Under the pieces are notes generated by a model. It ran no database searches and was not told the DNA's origin. It saw nothing but the letters and a program-made list of their open reading frames with translations. Shown here piece after piece: positions 20,475 through 30,137 of a stretch of DNA of 64,000 bases (positions within the stretch are counted from its first letter, which is position 1; every line of letters starts with the position of its first letter). The stretch spans positions 766,762 through 830,761 of the forward strand of contig NC_018253.1 in the NCBI RefSeq assembly GCF_000227135.1. The letters are read 5' to 3'. The position numbers and the translations under genes were made by a program. The DNA comes from Leishmania donovani. Its lineage: Eukaryota; Euglenozoa; Kinetoplastea; Trypanosomatida; Trypanosomatidae.

Positions 20475-21425
20475 ATGGGCGGTGAGTCTAGCAAGCATTC
20501 CAACTCCTCGGCTCACGTCCGCAACCGTGAAAGGAAGCGGGGTGCTGTGCCCAGTACCCTGGCAGGTGGCAGCTGCCGCTCTGACTCTCTCAACGGGCGC
20601 ACAGCCCGTTTGGGGCCCTCTTGTGGAGATGTCCCAGATTACATTCCGCCGTCGCCGGTTCAGTGCGTCGCGTCGCCGATCCTGCTAAGCGGCTCACTGG
20701 ATCCGTCGCTGACGTGGATACTCGACACAGAGGCGGCACTCATTACAGAGTGGAACCGTGACCTTCAGGAGGCTGCCGCACCTAGTGCCGTGGCACGCGG
20801 GGTGCCGCGAGGGCGTGAGACAGCAGGAGAAGAATCAACGCTTTCATGGACGAAGACATCTCCAGAAAGCGGTGCGAGCACAGCTGCCTCCAACACGCCG
20901 GGATTGACCTCGTCGTCCACATTCCCGGCGCTGTCAGGATGGCCGTCGCCGACACATGCAAAGTCTCCTTCTGGGCTGGCACTGACATGCGACTCGGTGG
21001 ACGTGACGACCGGGCGCAGCACAGGGATGACCTTGCGCGTCCCGACCACGTGGACTCAACAGAGTTCATCACGCGCCACAGCTTCAACAAAGACGTTGGC
21101 CAGCCCGAAGAGCCCCAAGGCACTGCCGAAGCCGCTGAGCGACTCGGCGGAGGGAGCGTCGCCGCTGGTTGTGTCGTCGCTGCCGGTCGGCATCGACTAC
21201 TTTCGTGCCTTGCAATCGCGGTGGCTGATCCAGGAGCAGCGGTCGCTGCCGCCGGCGACGGACGAGGAGGATCTCAACGACTCGGTCATCCTCGAGGCCG
21301 TTTCCGAGCCCAATGGCGACGTTCTGAGCCCGCCTGTACCGCTAGGGTACATGATCGATCTCTTTGTGCCGCAATGGCGGTCTGAGGGGCTTTTCGAAGC
21401 GGCTCAGGACCACCAGACGCGCTAG
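20475..21425 (+). CDS. Gag1-like clamp (DUF4050)-like protein, N-myristoylation signal
   Basis: The 316-aa product begins MGGESSKHS, a good N-myristoylation signal (G2, Ser at 6), so it is probably membrane-anchored. A short helix TWILDTEAALITEWNRDLQ is followed by a Ser/Thr/Pro-rich, probably disordered middle. The conserved C-terminal block contains PVGIDYFRALQSRW, acidic DEEDLND, and PPVPLGYMIDLFVPQW (P286 onward) then GLF. The last part resembles the PVPL..MVDFLV..W..EGLYD signature I associate with the DUF4050/Gag1-like clamp family known from fungi and plants; that assignment is from memory. The gene at 25685 is a diverged paralogue sharing both blocks. A SIDER2-like copy lies about 330 nt beyond the stop. 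Confidence 0.75.
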   Translation: MGGESSKHSNSSAHVRNRERKRGAVPSTLAGGSCRSDSLNGRTARLGPSCGDVPDYIPPSPVQCVASPILLSGSLDPSLTWILDTEAALITEWNRDLQEAAAPSAVARGVPRGRETAGEESTLSWTKTSPESGASTAASNTPGLTSSSTFPALSGWPSPTHAKSPSGLALTCDSVDVTTGRSTGMTLRVPTTWTQQSSSRATASTKTLASPKSPKALPKPLSDSAEGASPLVVSSLPVGIDYFRALQSRWLIQEQRSLPPATDEEDLNDSVILEAVSEPNGDVLSPPVPLGYMIDLFVPQWRSEGLFEAAQDHQTR

Positions 21426-21752
21426 GGTCCCACAGATTTCGTGCATGCGCTCTTGGAAGGACCTCCTTTTTCTTGTTTTTTTTTTTTTTTCGGTTGTTGC
21501 CCGTCTCAGATACATGTGGTGTTCGTGTAATGTGCGTGCGCGCTATGCGGCGATGGTGCCGGCACAGGCTGGAGAGAAGACAGAGGAGAGGGAGGCAAGG
21601 ATGCAGATGTACCGCGCTTTTCTTCTCCCTGCTCTTTCTTTCGTTGGTCCCTCATGCGGTGCTCTCTCTCCTGTGTTTTCCACACGCCCAAAACGGTGTG
21701 GTGGCTGTGCCGCAGCGTGGTTTGATGTTTTTCCTGTCACCAATCTAATATC

Positions 21753-22230
21753 CCTGCCGATAGGCAGACACACCCCTCAGTGCGTGGTGGCATCGCAGGG
21801 TCCGGTACCCAATCTGCATCGGAAAGTCAGGAACCCCCTCCCCCCTACTGTACCTCTGCCAAATGCCGAACCACTTATGGTGGTGACCGGGCCAGATCCT
21901 TGGTTGCACTGCGTCGGAGCGATCTGCGACGATGAACACGCTTATGCCACCGATATGACAAGCAGAGTGCCATGGTGACCTGAACGCATCCCACGTGGCC
22001 CTCGCTTCCCACTGGTGAAGGGGGGCCTGCGCCACCCTGAGGGACAGATGCACCACCTGGCGACCAGCACAATGGGAGCAGCTGTGAGGTGACCTTCGGA
22101 GAGAGGTAGGTAGAGTCTGGGTCAGATGCGGTGCTCAGAGGACTGGGCCAGCGCATTGCTGTGATGCGTGCCTAAGGCTGCTTCGCACCACGCGGATGGG
22201 TGCCTGTGGCAGGACGCCGTAGAGTGGCGC
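21753..22230 (+). mobile_element. SIDER2-like degenerate retroposon, copy C (diverged)
   Basis: It aligns along its length with copies A and B (GCCGAACCACTTATGGTGG, CAGCTGTGAGGTGACCTTC and GGCCAGCGCATTGCTGTG have counterparts) but with many substitutions and indels, as expected of an old SIDER2 insertion. Same orientation as A and B. It probably lies within the 3' UTR of the 20475 gene. No coding capacity. Confidence 0.6.
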
Positions 22231-22299
22231 TTAGCTCCATGTTTTACGGCACACAAACAGATATTTTAGAGAGGAGACACCGCCACCTCTTCCTCTTCC

Positions 22300-22862
22300 C
22301 GCTGCCGCTTCTTCTCTCCTTCGTACCTTTTCACTCGCGCCCGCCTGCGCGAGCGCATGCGTGTGTGCCGGTGCCCGCGGAAGCGCTGGCTTTCTTTTGC
22401 CCGTCTATCATTGTGCGCTTGCGCGGGGTCATGGCGGCGCGAGACGAGATCGGGGGGGGGGGGGGGGNNNNNNNNNNNNNNNNNNNNNNNNAGTGTCCGC
22501 GTTGACAGAGCAAGCCCCGCCCACCCGCGACCCCCTTCGCGTCTGCACCCGGTGAGGCAGAAAGGAGGAAGGACGGGGGTGGCACCGCACTCTCGCCAGC
22601 CCACAGGCGCAGGCGTATGCGCGTGTCTGTGCCCTTGTAGCGAGGACGCGCTGCGTGCCTGCCGGTATGGCTCTCTCGGTGTGTAGGCGGCACGATCAAA
22701 CACACACAGACACGCAACCCGCCCCAGCAGTCGGATCGAATGGGACTAATACGCCGGACTCGCCTTACGGCCTCGGTGCATCTCTCCCTCTCTCCCGCTC
22801 TCGCACGCTGGGGAAGAAATGGAAGCATCTATGTAGATGGATGTGTGCGTACGTGTGCTTGC
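22300..22862. repeat. Unnamed dispersed repeat, copy 1 (contains gap)
   Basis: The left part (22300-22430) matches 34166-34294 with one visible difference. The right part (22492-22862) matches 34622-34991 and, from 22550, 35091-35403 without a difference I can see. The middle is a 16-base G run and a 24-N gap, where copy 2 has about 200 bp of extra sequence, so the gap is probably underestimated. Open frames inside it on both strands look spurious. I do not recognise the element. Confidence 0.75.
22468..22491. other. Assembly gap (24 N)
   Basis: The N-run immediately follows a homopolymer of 16 G inside repeat copy 1. Translations crossing it are meaningless. Confidence 0.98.
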
Positions 22863-24647
22863 CTGTGAATGCCCGTTATTTTCTTTGTGATTATGCCGAA
22901 TGTGACGCAGTATTCCCTTTGCCTCACTCTATCCCGCTCGCCTGCCTGTCTGCCTGAGTCTGCATGTGCATGCGTGAAAGTGTGCCACTGCGTGCGCGGT
23001 TATGCATGTCGCCGCGATGGATGGGCCGCTACGTAGTGCGTTTTGCGGTGCTGATGGTCATGACGACGTTGGATGCCATAGATGGAGAGAGCAAGAGAGG
23101 TACGAGGAGGCACATCTGACTAGCGGCCACGAGGCAGCACGTGATGTATCGCGAGGTCAGTTTTCGTGGCATTTTTTTTTGTATGGACACTGATGCGCCA
23201 TGGCGCGCGCTCCGCTTCTCATCGCTTTTTTTCTTCTGGTTTCGCTTTCGCATGTCCCCACTGTCTCCTTCGCATTCCTTCGCTTAGATCACTGCTGTGA
23301 TGAGTGCTGCTCTGTCAATGTCTTCGGCGTTCATCGAGAGCGATGTGCACCCCGCGCCGGTTGACATGCTTTTCGTTGTCGTGGGGTGGATGTGTTCGTG
23401 GAGGCCGCGCGCCACTCTTTTTGTTTGTGCTTGGGTTTCTCTGTCCTTCTCTCTTTCTGTATCTCCTTCCAATGCTTTCATGGGAGATGCCGTATGTATG
23501 CATACAAGTACTTCCACGCGCGTGCGTCTGTGTCTCCCTCGTTTCTGCAGGCGGCGGCATGTGCCAGCAAGTTGCCCTCTCTCCCACTCGCTCGCTGGGA
23601 CTCTCTGGTGTCGCGTGGATGTCCTCTGCTCCTTGCTCCGCCTCCCTCAGGCTCTATTGCCGCTCAGAGACGTGAGACCGAATTCACATCACGGCTAGGA
23701 CTATCCGCTCGGAACGAAACGAGATGTTGGACTCACTTTTTTTTTATGATGGGGCGGGGTGAGGGCAGTCCAGCACGACCGTGCGCATGCATGCATGACC
23801 CCTGCAGTACACAAAGTGCATCTCTTTCATGAGCGGAATAAGAAAGGGATGGAGGAGGCGCCATGCAACAACATCGAGCCGGTCATCAGTGCAGTCAGCG
23901 GGAAAGTAAAGAAAAAATGCCCACTGACACCAGAAGAACTCACCTTGGTGTGTGTGTGTGTGTCTGGAGAGGTCGCTTTTCCTCCGTACAATGCCGCACT
24001 CCGCGCCCTTCCTCCCGCGGCAGCTTTCAAGCACGTTGCATCGTACATGCTGCGGAAGATTCTCTTCACCCCCTTCCCCGGGGCCGCTTGCGTCTTGGCC
24101 TCGGCGTGCGCCTTGCTGTGTAGCGCTTGCTCTGTACAAGGGGCCGGGAAGGAATACCTGCGCCTATGTCTGCACCTCTCTTTGCTACATGTTGGGCGGA
24201 GACGTGTCGCAGCGACTCGGTATCATGCTTGATGTTCATTGTCACTGCCTCTCTCACTCTCTTCTTGTTTTCTTCGCTCGCGCGTGGGGTTGCATCGTGC
24301 CGCCAGCCACGCAGCGACGTCTGCATTGCGCGTGGGTGTTTCTGCGGCACCCACTTGCCGACTCGCGTGTGTTCGGGGGTGCATATCCTTCAGCGACTGA
24401 GGCGTCGCCAAGGAAACGCAGCACGAGCGCAGGAGGGGGCGAGCGCACGGAAAAGTATCACGATGCCTCTCTGCTCGGGTACGCGCGTGTGACAGACACC
24501 GGTTTTCTCTTTTTTTTTGCTGCCTTCTGTTGCTCAGCCCACACAACCACACAGGCATCTGTACGCATCACGGCCTTCGCATACGCGTTGGTCGTGCAGT
24601 ATCGGCTTTACTGCATCCATGCCTTTGCCCGTGTAGCCCTTACCTGT

Positions 24648-25276
24648 CATGATGACCTGCGGGCAAACTTCACTGCGCGGTCTCACAGGGCGCAGTGTGT
24701 CCACACTGTCTGGGGAAGCCAGGAAGCCTTCCCCATCCCCTGCGAAATGCCAGAACCACTGCTGGTGGTGACAGGGCCAATCACCCACGGCGTAGGGGGG
24801 GAGGCCAGCACGATGCATCCCTGCTGATGTCTGCTGTGATGCCCTGGATGGCGTTGCGTCGGGTCGCCCCGCGACCATGTGAGCGCGTTTGTGTCATCCA
24901 TGTGATGGACGGTGTGTCACAGTGACTCGGATGCGTAGCCCGCCCGTCTCTCAGATTGCCCACTGCTGATGCAGGGAGCCTGGGTGTCACCCCGAGAGGG
25001 ATGCACCAGGTGGCTGCCGACATGATGGGGCAGGGAGGGGGGGGGCAGCTGTGAGGCGCCCTCCGAGGCGGGCGGGTGGGGGGAGGCGTTCGAGGCAGGG
25101 ACCGTGCTCTCAGATGGCTGAATCGGCGCATCGGTGTAGCACGTGCATCTCACGCTGACTCACACTGTGCGATGGGGGCCTGTGGCTATGCGGGGGCAAG
25201 AGTGGGACTTGGCCTCATGTTGTGTGGCAGCGAAACGGGCTTACACTGAAGGAAAGAACAAAAAAGAATAATAAAG
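24648..25276 (+). mobile_element. SIDER2-like degenerate retroposon, copy B
   Basis: The core 24684-25141 differs from copy A by only two substitutions, one 2-bp indel and two G-homopolymer length changes as read by eye, while the flanks differ completely. The 3' end carries an A-rich tail (about 25247-25276, with AAAAAAGAATAATAAAG), the expected retroposon end. It lies upstream of the 25685 gene in the same orientation as A and C. Confidence 0.72.
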
Positions 25277-25684
25277 GTGACCTTCTTCTGCTGTTTCGTG
25301 TGCGGCTATGCTTCGTGGTGGCGCTTCCTGCGCTCCGCTCCCTTCACCGCCCTCATCGAAGCTTATGCGCTACCGCTACTCCCCTCTGTGGTCACCTCCT
25401 GCTCTCTCACCTTCATCACGTTTTATCTTTTTTTCGCTGGTTGGCTTCCGTCCTGAGACCCCGCCCCGCACCCCGCACGCGTGCAGATCCCCCTCCCCTC
25501 CCTACGGCTCCACTCGCGTGCAAAGGCATTTGTGTGCTTTCGTGCATGCATATACAGGAGCGCGCGTGCGTGCACGCTGTTTTCTCTTCTCCCTGACGAC
25601 GCCTGGCACGCACACACATACAACGGACTCGTGTTTTGGTCTCTTAGCCTATCACTTCCTTAAACGTTTCCGCAAGTAACAACG

Positions 25685-26464
25685 ACGGGCATTCAGTCCT
25701 CCGCTGCTCGTGTGCCCGACGACTCGTGGGGGTGTACGCCGACCCCCATCGACGTCAGCGCGGCACGCGACTTAACCATTTCGTGGCTCTCGCACGCCGA
25801 GTCCGTCCTTGTGCTCGAATGGACAGAGGGTGAGCGGGCGCGACATGCGCAGCTGCAGCAAAGAAGCCAGCAGCGGAAGGCTCAGCAGCAGCAACAGCAG
25901 CCGGCGACGACGGCGGATGAGCTGTTGGCAGAGGCCGCTGCCACCAGGCTGCGTTGCGCTCGCGTCGCCTCCTCGTCCTCCGAGGATGATTCAGATGACG
26001 AGCGTCGTGCACAGGGACTGGTTCCCCTCCACTGCGATCACGCACCCTTTCCCTTCCATCGAAGCAGCGGTGTGGTCTTCGCGCTGCCGCCGAGTAGCGT
26101 CGATGATGGTGGCGCCGCTACTATGAACGCGGCATCGCTGCCAGACCGCGGCGAACAGGCGCTGAGCGTGATGGACAGTGTTCCTGTGGGATTCGACTAC
26201 TATGCGGCTTTGCAGAAGGCCTGGTCTCGCACTCCGGAGCGGCCGCCAAGTCTGCCGCCGCTCGCCACGGCGTCGGAGGTGAACCTCAGCGACATCGACG
26301 AAATGCTCTCTGGCGACTCCGACTACGAGGAGCTACGCCCGCCGGTGCCCCTGGGACTCATGATTAGCTACTTCACTGTGGACTGGCGTGATAGCGGGCT
26401 GTACGATGTTGTACAGCGACGAGAGGAGTCGCTTTCGCAGATATCCCAGAAGAAGAAACCTTAG
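25685..26464 (+). CDS. Gag1-like clamp (DUF4050)-like paralogue; start codon is ACG, not ATG
   Basis: The 259-codon frame has no ATG between its upstream stop (25661-25663) and codon 147. An ACG at 25685 sits where the paralogue at 20475 has ATG. Read as Met it would give MGIQSSA, an N-myristoylation signal (G2, Ser at 6), as in the paralogue. The rest is intact: WLSHAESVLVLEW, a poly-Gln/acidic-Ser stretch, then PVGFDYYAALQKAW, acidic LSDIDEMLSGDSDYEE, PPVPLGLMISYFTVDW (219 onward) and GLYD, all parallel to the paralogue. Options are near-cognate ACG initiation, a recently lost start (young pseudogene), or a sequence error. A GTG at 25712 is less convincing. Nearby AGs at 25646-25647 and 25675-25676 are possible splice acceptors; the second would leave an 8-nt leader. 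Confidence 0.65.
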   Translation, partial: TGIQSSAARVPDDSWGCTPTPIDVSAARDLTISWLSHAESVLVLEWTEGERARHAQLQQRSQQRKAQQQQQQPATTADELLAEAAATRLRCARVASSSSEDDSDDERRAQGLVPLHCDHAPFPFHRSSGVVFALPPSSVDDGGAATMNAASLPDRGEQALSVMDSVPVGFDYYAALQKAWSRTPERPPSLPPLATASEVNLSDIDEMLSGDSDYEELRPPVPLGLMISYFTVDWRDSGLYDVVQRREESLSQISQKKKP

Positions 26465-27991
26465 AGACGAATGAGGGTGCTCGGGGACAGCCGTGTGTGT
26501 GTATATATAGGGGGGGAGGGAGAGGGAGACGGTGGAGGGTAGAGGCAAACGTAGGCGAAGAATGTGGACGGGGAGAGGAAGTGGGAGACATGAGCGCATA
26601 TCTCTGCGTGTCTGTGCGTGACCGTACCCGGACTTGTTTCAATTCGTATTGCTTCAAGTGCAAGTGTAACCCTTGTCCCGTGCTGACCCTCTGCTCTTCG
26701 CCCCCTCCTTCCCCCCTCCGTCTCCGTCTCCCCGGTTTGTGCGTGTGTGTGTGCGGCACTGCCTGCGTTATCGCAGTGTGGGTATGTGCGCGCGTGCTCA
26801 TGCTTTTACGCGCACTGGCAGCCCTCGCTCTCGTGTTTATGTTGTTATCTATTTCCCGTGCTGAATACATGTGATGGTGACGCTCGACGACGGTGATGAC
26901 GGTGGATTTGTTTTCTTTCTGTTTTTTTTTTTGTTGTTGTTGTTTTCTTGTTGTTGCTTTGCTGCAAGGGTATGGATAGCGCGGACCCTCCACACTCCCT
27001 CCACACCTCCTTCCCTCCTTCCTCTTCGCCCTGCCGCTCTTCTCATTCCTTTTCTGCTTTGTGATCCCCTTTTCAAATATTTTTCGTCCCCCTTCTCCCT
27101 CCCTTTCCCTCCCGTAACTCCCATCACCCACCCCGCCCCGCAAAGGCCGATGCGCGCACGTGTCTAACGCCACTTCCACGCCTTTCTCTCTGTGCCTATG
27201 CGTGCGTGACAGCAACGCTGGTGGCATTATAGCTATTCGTATTATGACATATCTGTGTGTGTGCGTGCGCTTGTGCTTGCCATTCCGTCCTCTGTGCCGC
27301 CGCCGCCGTTGACCCCCTCTCTTCCTTCTCACCTTCATCCTATCCCTCCTCTCTGACTCGCGCGTGAATGTCAAGAGGGATGGAGGAGCTGTGTGTGTGT
27401 GGGGGGGGGCACTGTGGCGCGCAGCAGCACAACCACAATATAAAAGGAGAGAGAAGCTGAGCGCGAAAAGAAAAACGGAAAGCGGGACGCAGGTGGCGGA
27501 GGAGGAGGGAAGGGGGCGCATGCAAGCTTTTATCTTCTGCATTCCACTGCAGCGGCAGCGAGCAGGGTGTGAGAGACGACAGCGACGAAGAGAGGGATGA
27601 TCGGCAGCAGCGAGTGTACGAGCGGGTGTATATACAAAAAGGGCGTTTTGCTGTGGCGCCTATACGCTTGACGAAGGCGGGAGGGGGAAGATGGACGAGC
27701 GGGGAGAGAAGGGGCCGGCGGGCGGGGGAAGGGGGAGGGATGGACTGCCAGCTGGGGTGCATGTATGAGCCCTCTTTTTTTTACCCGTCCCAGCGGCCTG
27801 CCGCAAGGGACACACACACACACGAGCAACAAGAGTAAGCGGGTGCGCACCCTTCGTTGTTCCTCTTCCCCCCCCTCGACACGCACGCACACGTTCTATA
27901 CCCTTTTATGGTTCACTGTTGGTCGCGGCTGTGTGCGTGTTTGTGTGTGTGCGCAGTATGCGCTGTTGATCTTCCATAATGAGTCTACGCC

Positions 27992-28090
27992 TGCATCATT
28001 GATGCAAGCCCGTTGGAACACACTTATAAGAACTCCAAAAAGACTCAACAGGCGAAGGGAGAGAGGACCACAGGGGAGTAGGTCCGCTCT
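27992..28090. other. Inverted-repeat patch, candidate non-coding RNA
   Basis: TGCATCA-T-TGATGCA (27992-28006) is a perfect 7-bp inverted repeat. AGAG.GGACC (28060-28069) pairs with GGTCC.CTCT (28081-28090) around an 11-nt loop. The surrounding 150 bp lack the usual pyrimidine bias. There is no tRNA-like box A/B pair and no firm snoRNA box set, so identity is unknown. Confidence 0.25.
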
Positions 28091-30067
28091 GTTAGGCAGG
28101 AGATGCCCTTTACATGTGCTCGTGTATGTGTGTGTGCACCTCTCTTTCTCTCCTTTCCTCCCTCTGAGCTGCGTTCGTGGCTGACAAGCCCGACTGTCTT
28201 TCTCCCTCAGTTGACAAGAGCAGGGGGTGAAGTGGGGTAGAGAAGGACCGTGAGGAGTGCAGTAGGGAGAGACTGTTGAGAGGGGAGGTGCGTGTCTGTA
28301 AGGCACGGGGCACGCATGCACAGAGGTGGCAAGACCGCACAGATAGCAACAGCGGTAGCACAAACAAGAGAGGGGCACGCTGGTCCATCTTTCGATGTTT
28401 TACAAGTCTTTGAGCGCGCGGGTGGCGAGGCTCACACGCCCCTGCTTCCCCTCATCATGCGCTGTCGATGGCCCCGCCGTCCTGTGGAGTCTTCACAAAC
28501 GTGTTGGCGCGCATCACGTCGGATCCTGCGACCAGCTCCTCTAATGCACACTCGCCATTCTCCGCCCATTCCAACCTCCCGTGTATCCGCATACCTCTCC
28601 TTGTCTACGTGTTGTGGTGGTGGTTGCCGCCACTCGTTTCTCAATGGCGTTCCTGCCATGTTCGCTCTTGCTGGATGCACCGCGCCCCCTCTCTTTCTCA
28701 ATCTTTACGCGCGTCTTTCCAATCCACACATCATGGATGATGCATACTGTGCATATATGTATTGCACATTGTATGCACCCACACACTCTCTCACGCACAC
28801 ACCTGCCCGCGCAGATCTCCAAAGCACTTGACCCCTTCTTTTGCCTTCCCCCCTCCTCCACACCGACAAGACGAAGAATTACAAGCGACCGACAAGAGGG
28901 GCAGGGAGGCAGTCCTCTTCCATCCCTCTCTCCCCCTCTCTCTGAAACCTACTCAGGCGCACGCGCCCGTACATGAGAGAAGAAGAGAGGGAGTGCGATC
29001 TATAACCACCTAAAAAAACACGGATAACGTAAGGCATATCCCCCCCCCCACACGCGCGCGCGGCGTGTGTGTTGATCAGCTGCTTTAAAAGAATATCTTA
29101 ACGAAACGAAGCGTAGAAGAAGAGGACAAGATTGACGCAAGAGAATCTTCCCGGAGAAAAAGGCACACACATACACGCAACGCAATCATAATCGGATCAA
29201 GGCCAGCCCCCCTTTCCCTCAGCGAATACAAGCGATACGGAAGCGACGAGGAAAAGCTAGCAAGGGCTCGCAAAGGCTTTCGCACCGCATCCACGCGCGC
29301 ATTTTCTGGTACCAAGTGCCTGCGTGCGAGCCTCCTTGCGCGCCCCTAGCTCTTGTGTCGTCGCCTTTCCATCCTCCTAAATACCCCGCCTCCCCTGCCC
29401 AAGCCCCCCACCACGCCGTGTCTCGCTATTTCTGCGGCAGTCCTCTTTAACGTAATCTGCTCTCTTTGTTTGTCTCTCGACTCGTTGCCTGCTTTTCCGA
29501 GTAACTTGTTTTTTATATTTTCTTGTCTTCGACACCTCGTCCCATTTTGCCGGCGGCTCGGACCCTTCCGCTCCGCTTAACTTCCTCGCCCTCTGCCCCC
29601 CCTCCCCTCCCCCCTCCCCTACCCCCGCGCGATTGAAGTATACGTAGGGGACTATATATATCTATTTCATTGTGATTGTCGTTTGCGCGTCGGCTTTCCT
29701 CTGCGTGACGACGACAACGACGACAACGACGACACAGCACAGGTGTGAGAGAGAGAAAGTTGCTGCTGCTGCTGCTGCCCCTTTATTTTCGGTTCTGTTT
29801 CGCTTGTTGGTTACCGTGTGGGCCGGTCCGAATCGTGTGTGTGCGCGCGCGAGAATCGGCGCCTGCGCGTTTTCGTTTCTCTGCCAGAGAGGGCGAAGCG
29901 GAGTGCACGCATGCGCTTGCGCGTGTTTCGCACTTCGCTTCACGCACGATCGGCGCCTGTCTGTTTCCTCTTCTTTCATTGCCGGTGGGTTTTGAGAAAC
30001 CATTACGAGCGCTTGAGCTTCTTACCCAGGTTTCGTTGCACTCTTGAAGAGTGTGACACACAGACAC

Positions 30068-30100
30068 CTCCCTCCTCTGTTTCCTGCCGACGCCGTGCAG
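30068..30100 (+). promoter_or_regulatory. Candidate polypyrimidine tract and SL splice acceptor (AG 30099-30100)
   Basis: CTCCCTCCTCTGTTTCCTG is followed by GTGCAG ending at 30100, 37 nt upstream of the first ATG (30138) of the phosphatase gene. This fits the start choice; the GTG at 30117 is not a plausible start. Confidence 0.5.
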
Positions 30101-30137
30101 CTAACACCGCACTCCGGTGCGCTTCAGTGGGACTCGC

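Larger units (their letters stand above)
21426..25684 (+). other. Accessory island between the two paralogues
   Basis: This 4.3-kb spacer holds SIDER2-like copies C and B, copy 1 of the unnamed repeat with an assembly gap, and ordinary C/T-rich or TG-rich sequence between them. No open frame shows protein-like composition or conserved motifs. Confidence 0.65.
26465..30137 (+). other. Intergenic region, one structured patch
   Basis: About 3.7 kb with no supported gene. It is dominated by T/C-rich tracts, TG microsatellites, a CGACAA-type tandem (29707-29733) and a TGC tandem (29759-29778). The opposite-strand frame 27542-26373 is an Arg/Lys/Thr-rich shadow of pyrimidine-rich DNA. The patch near 27940-28110 has balanced composition and inverted repeats (separate entry). 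Confidence 0.6.

Noticed and set aside
23952..24827. 291-aa open frame on the + strand
   Set aside because: Runs into SIDER2-like copy B and has spacer-like composition; not protein-like.
25712..26464. GTG at 25712 as the start of the second paralogue
   Set aside because: GTG starts are not expected in nuclear trypanosomatid genes, and the ACG at 25685 aligns with the sister gene's ATG and restores a myristoylation signal.
26373..27542. 389-aa open frame on the - strand
   Set aside because: Composed of Arg/Lys/Thr/His-rich low complexity complementary to pyrimidine-rich spacer; no motif, and all supported genes are on the + strand.
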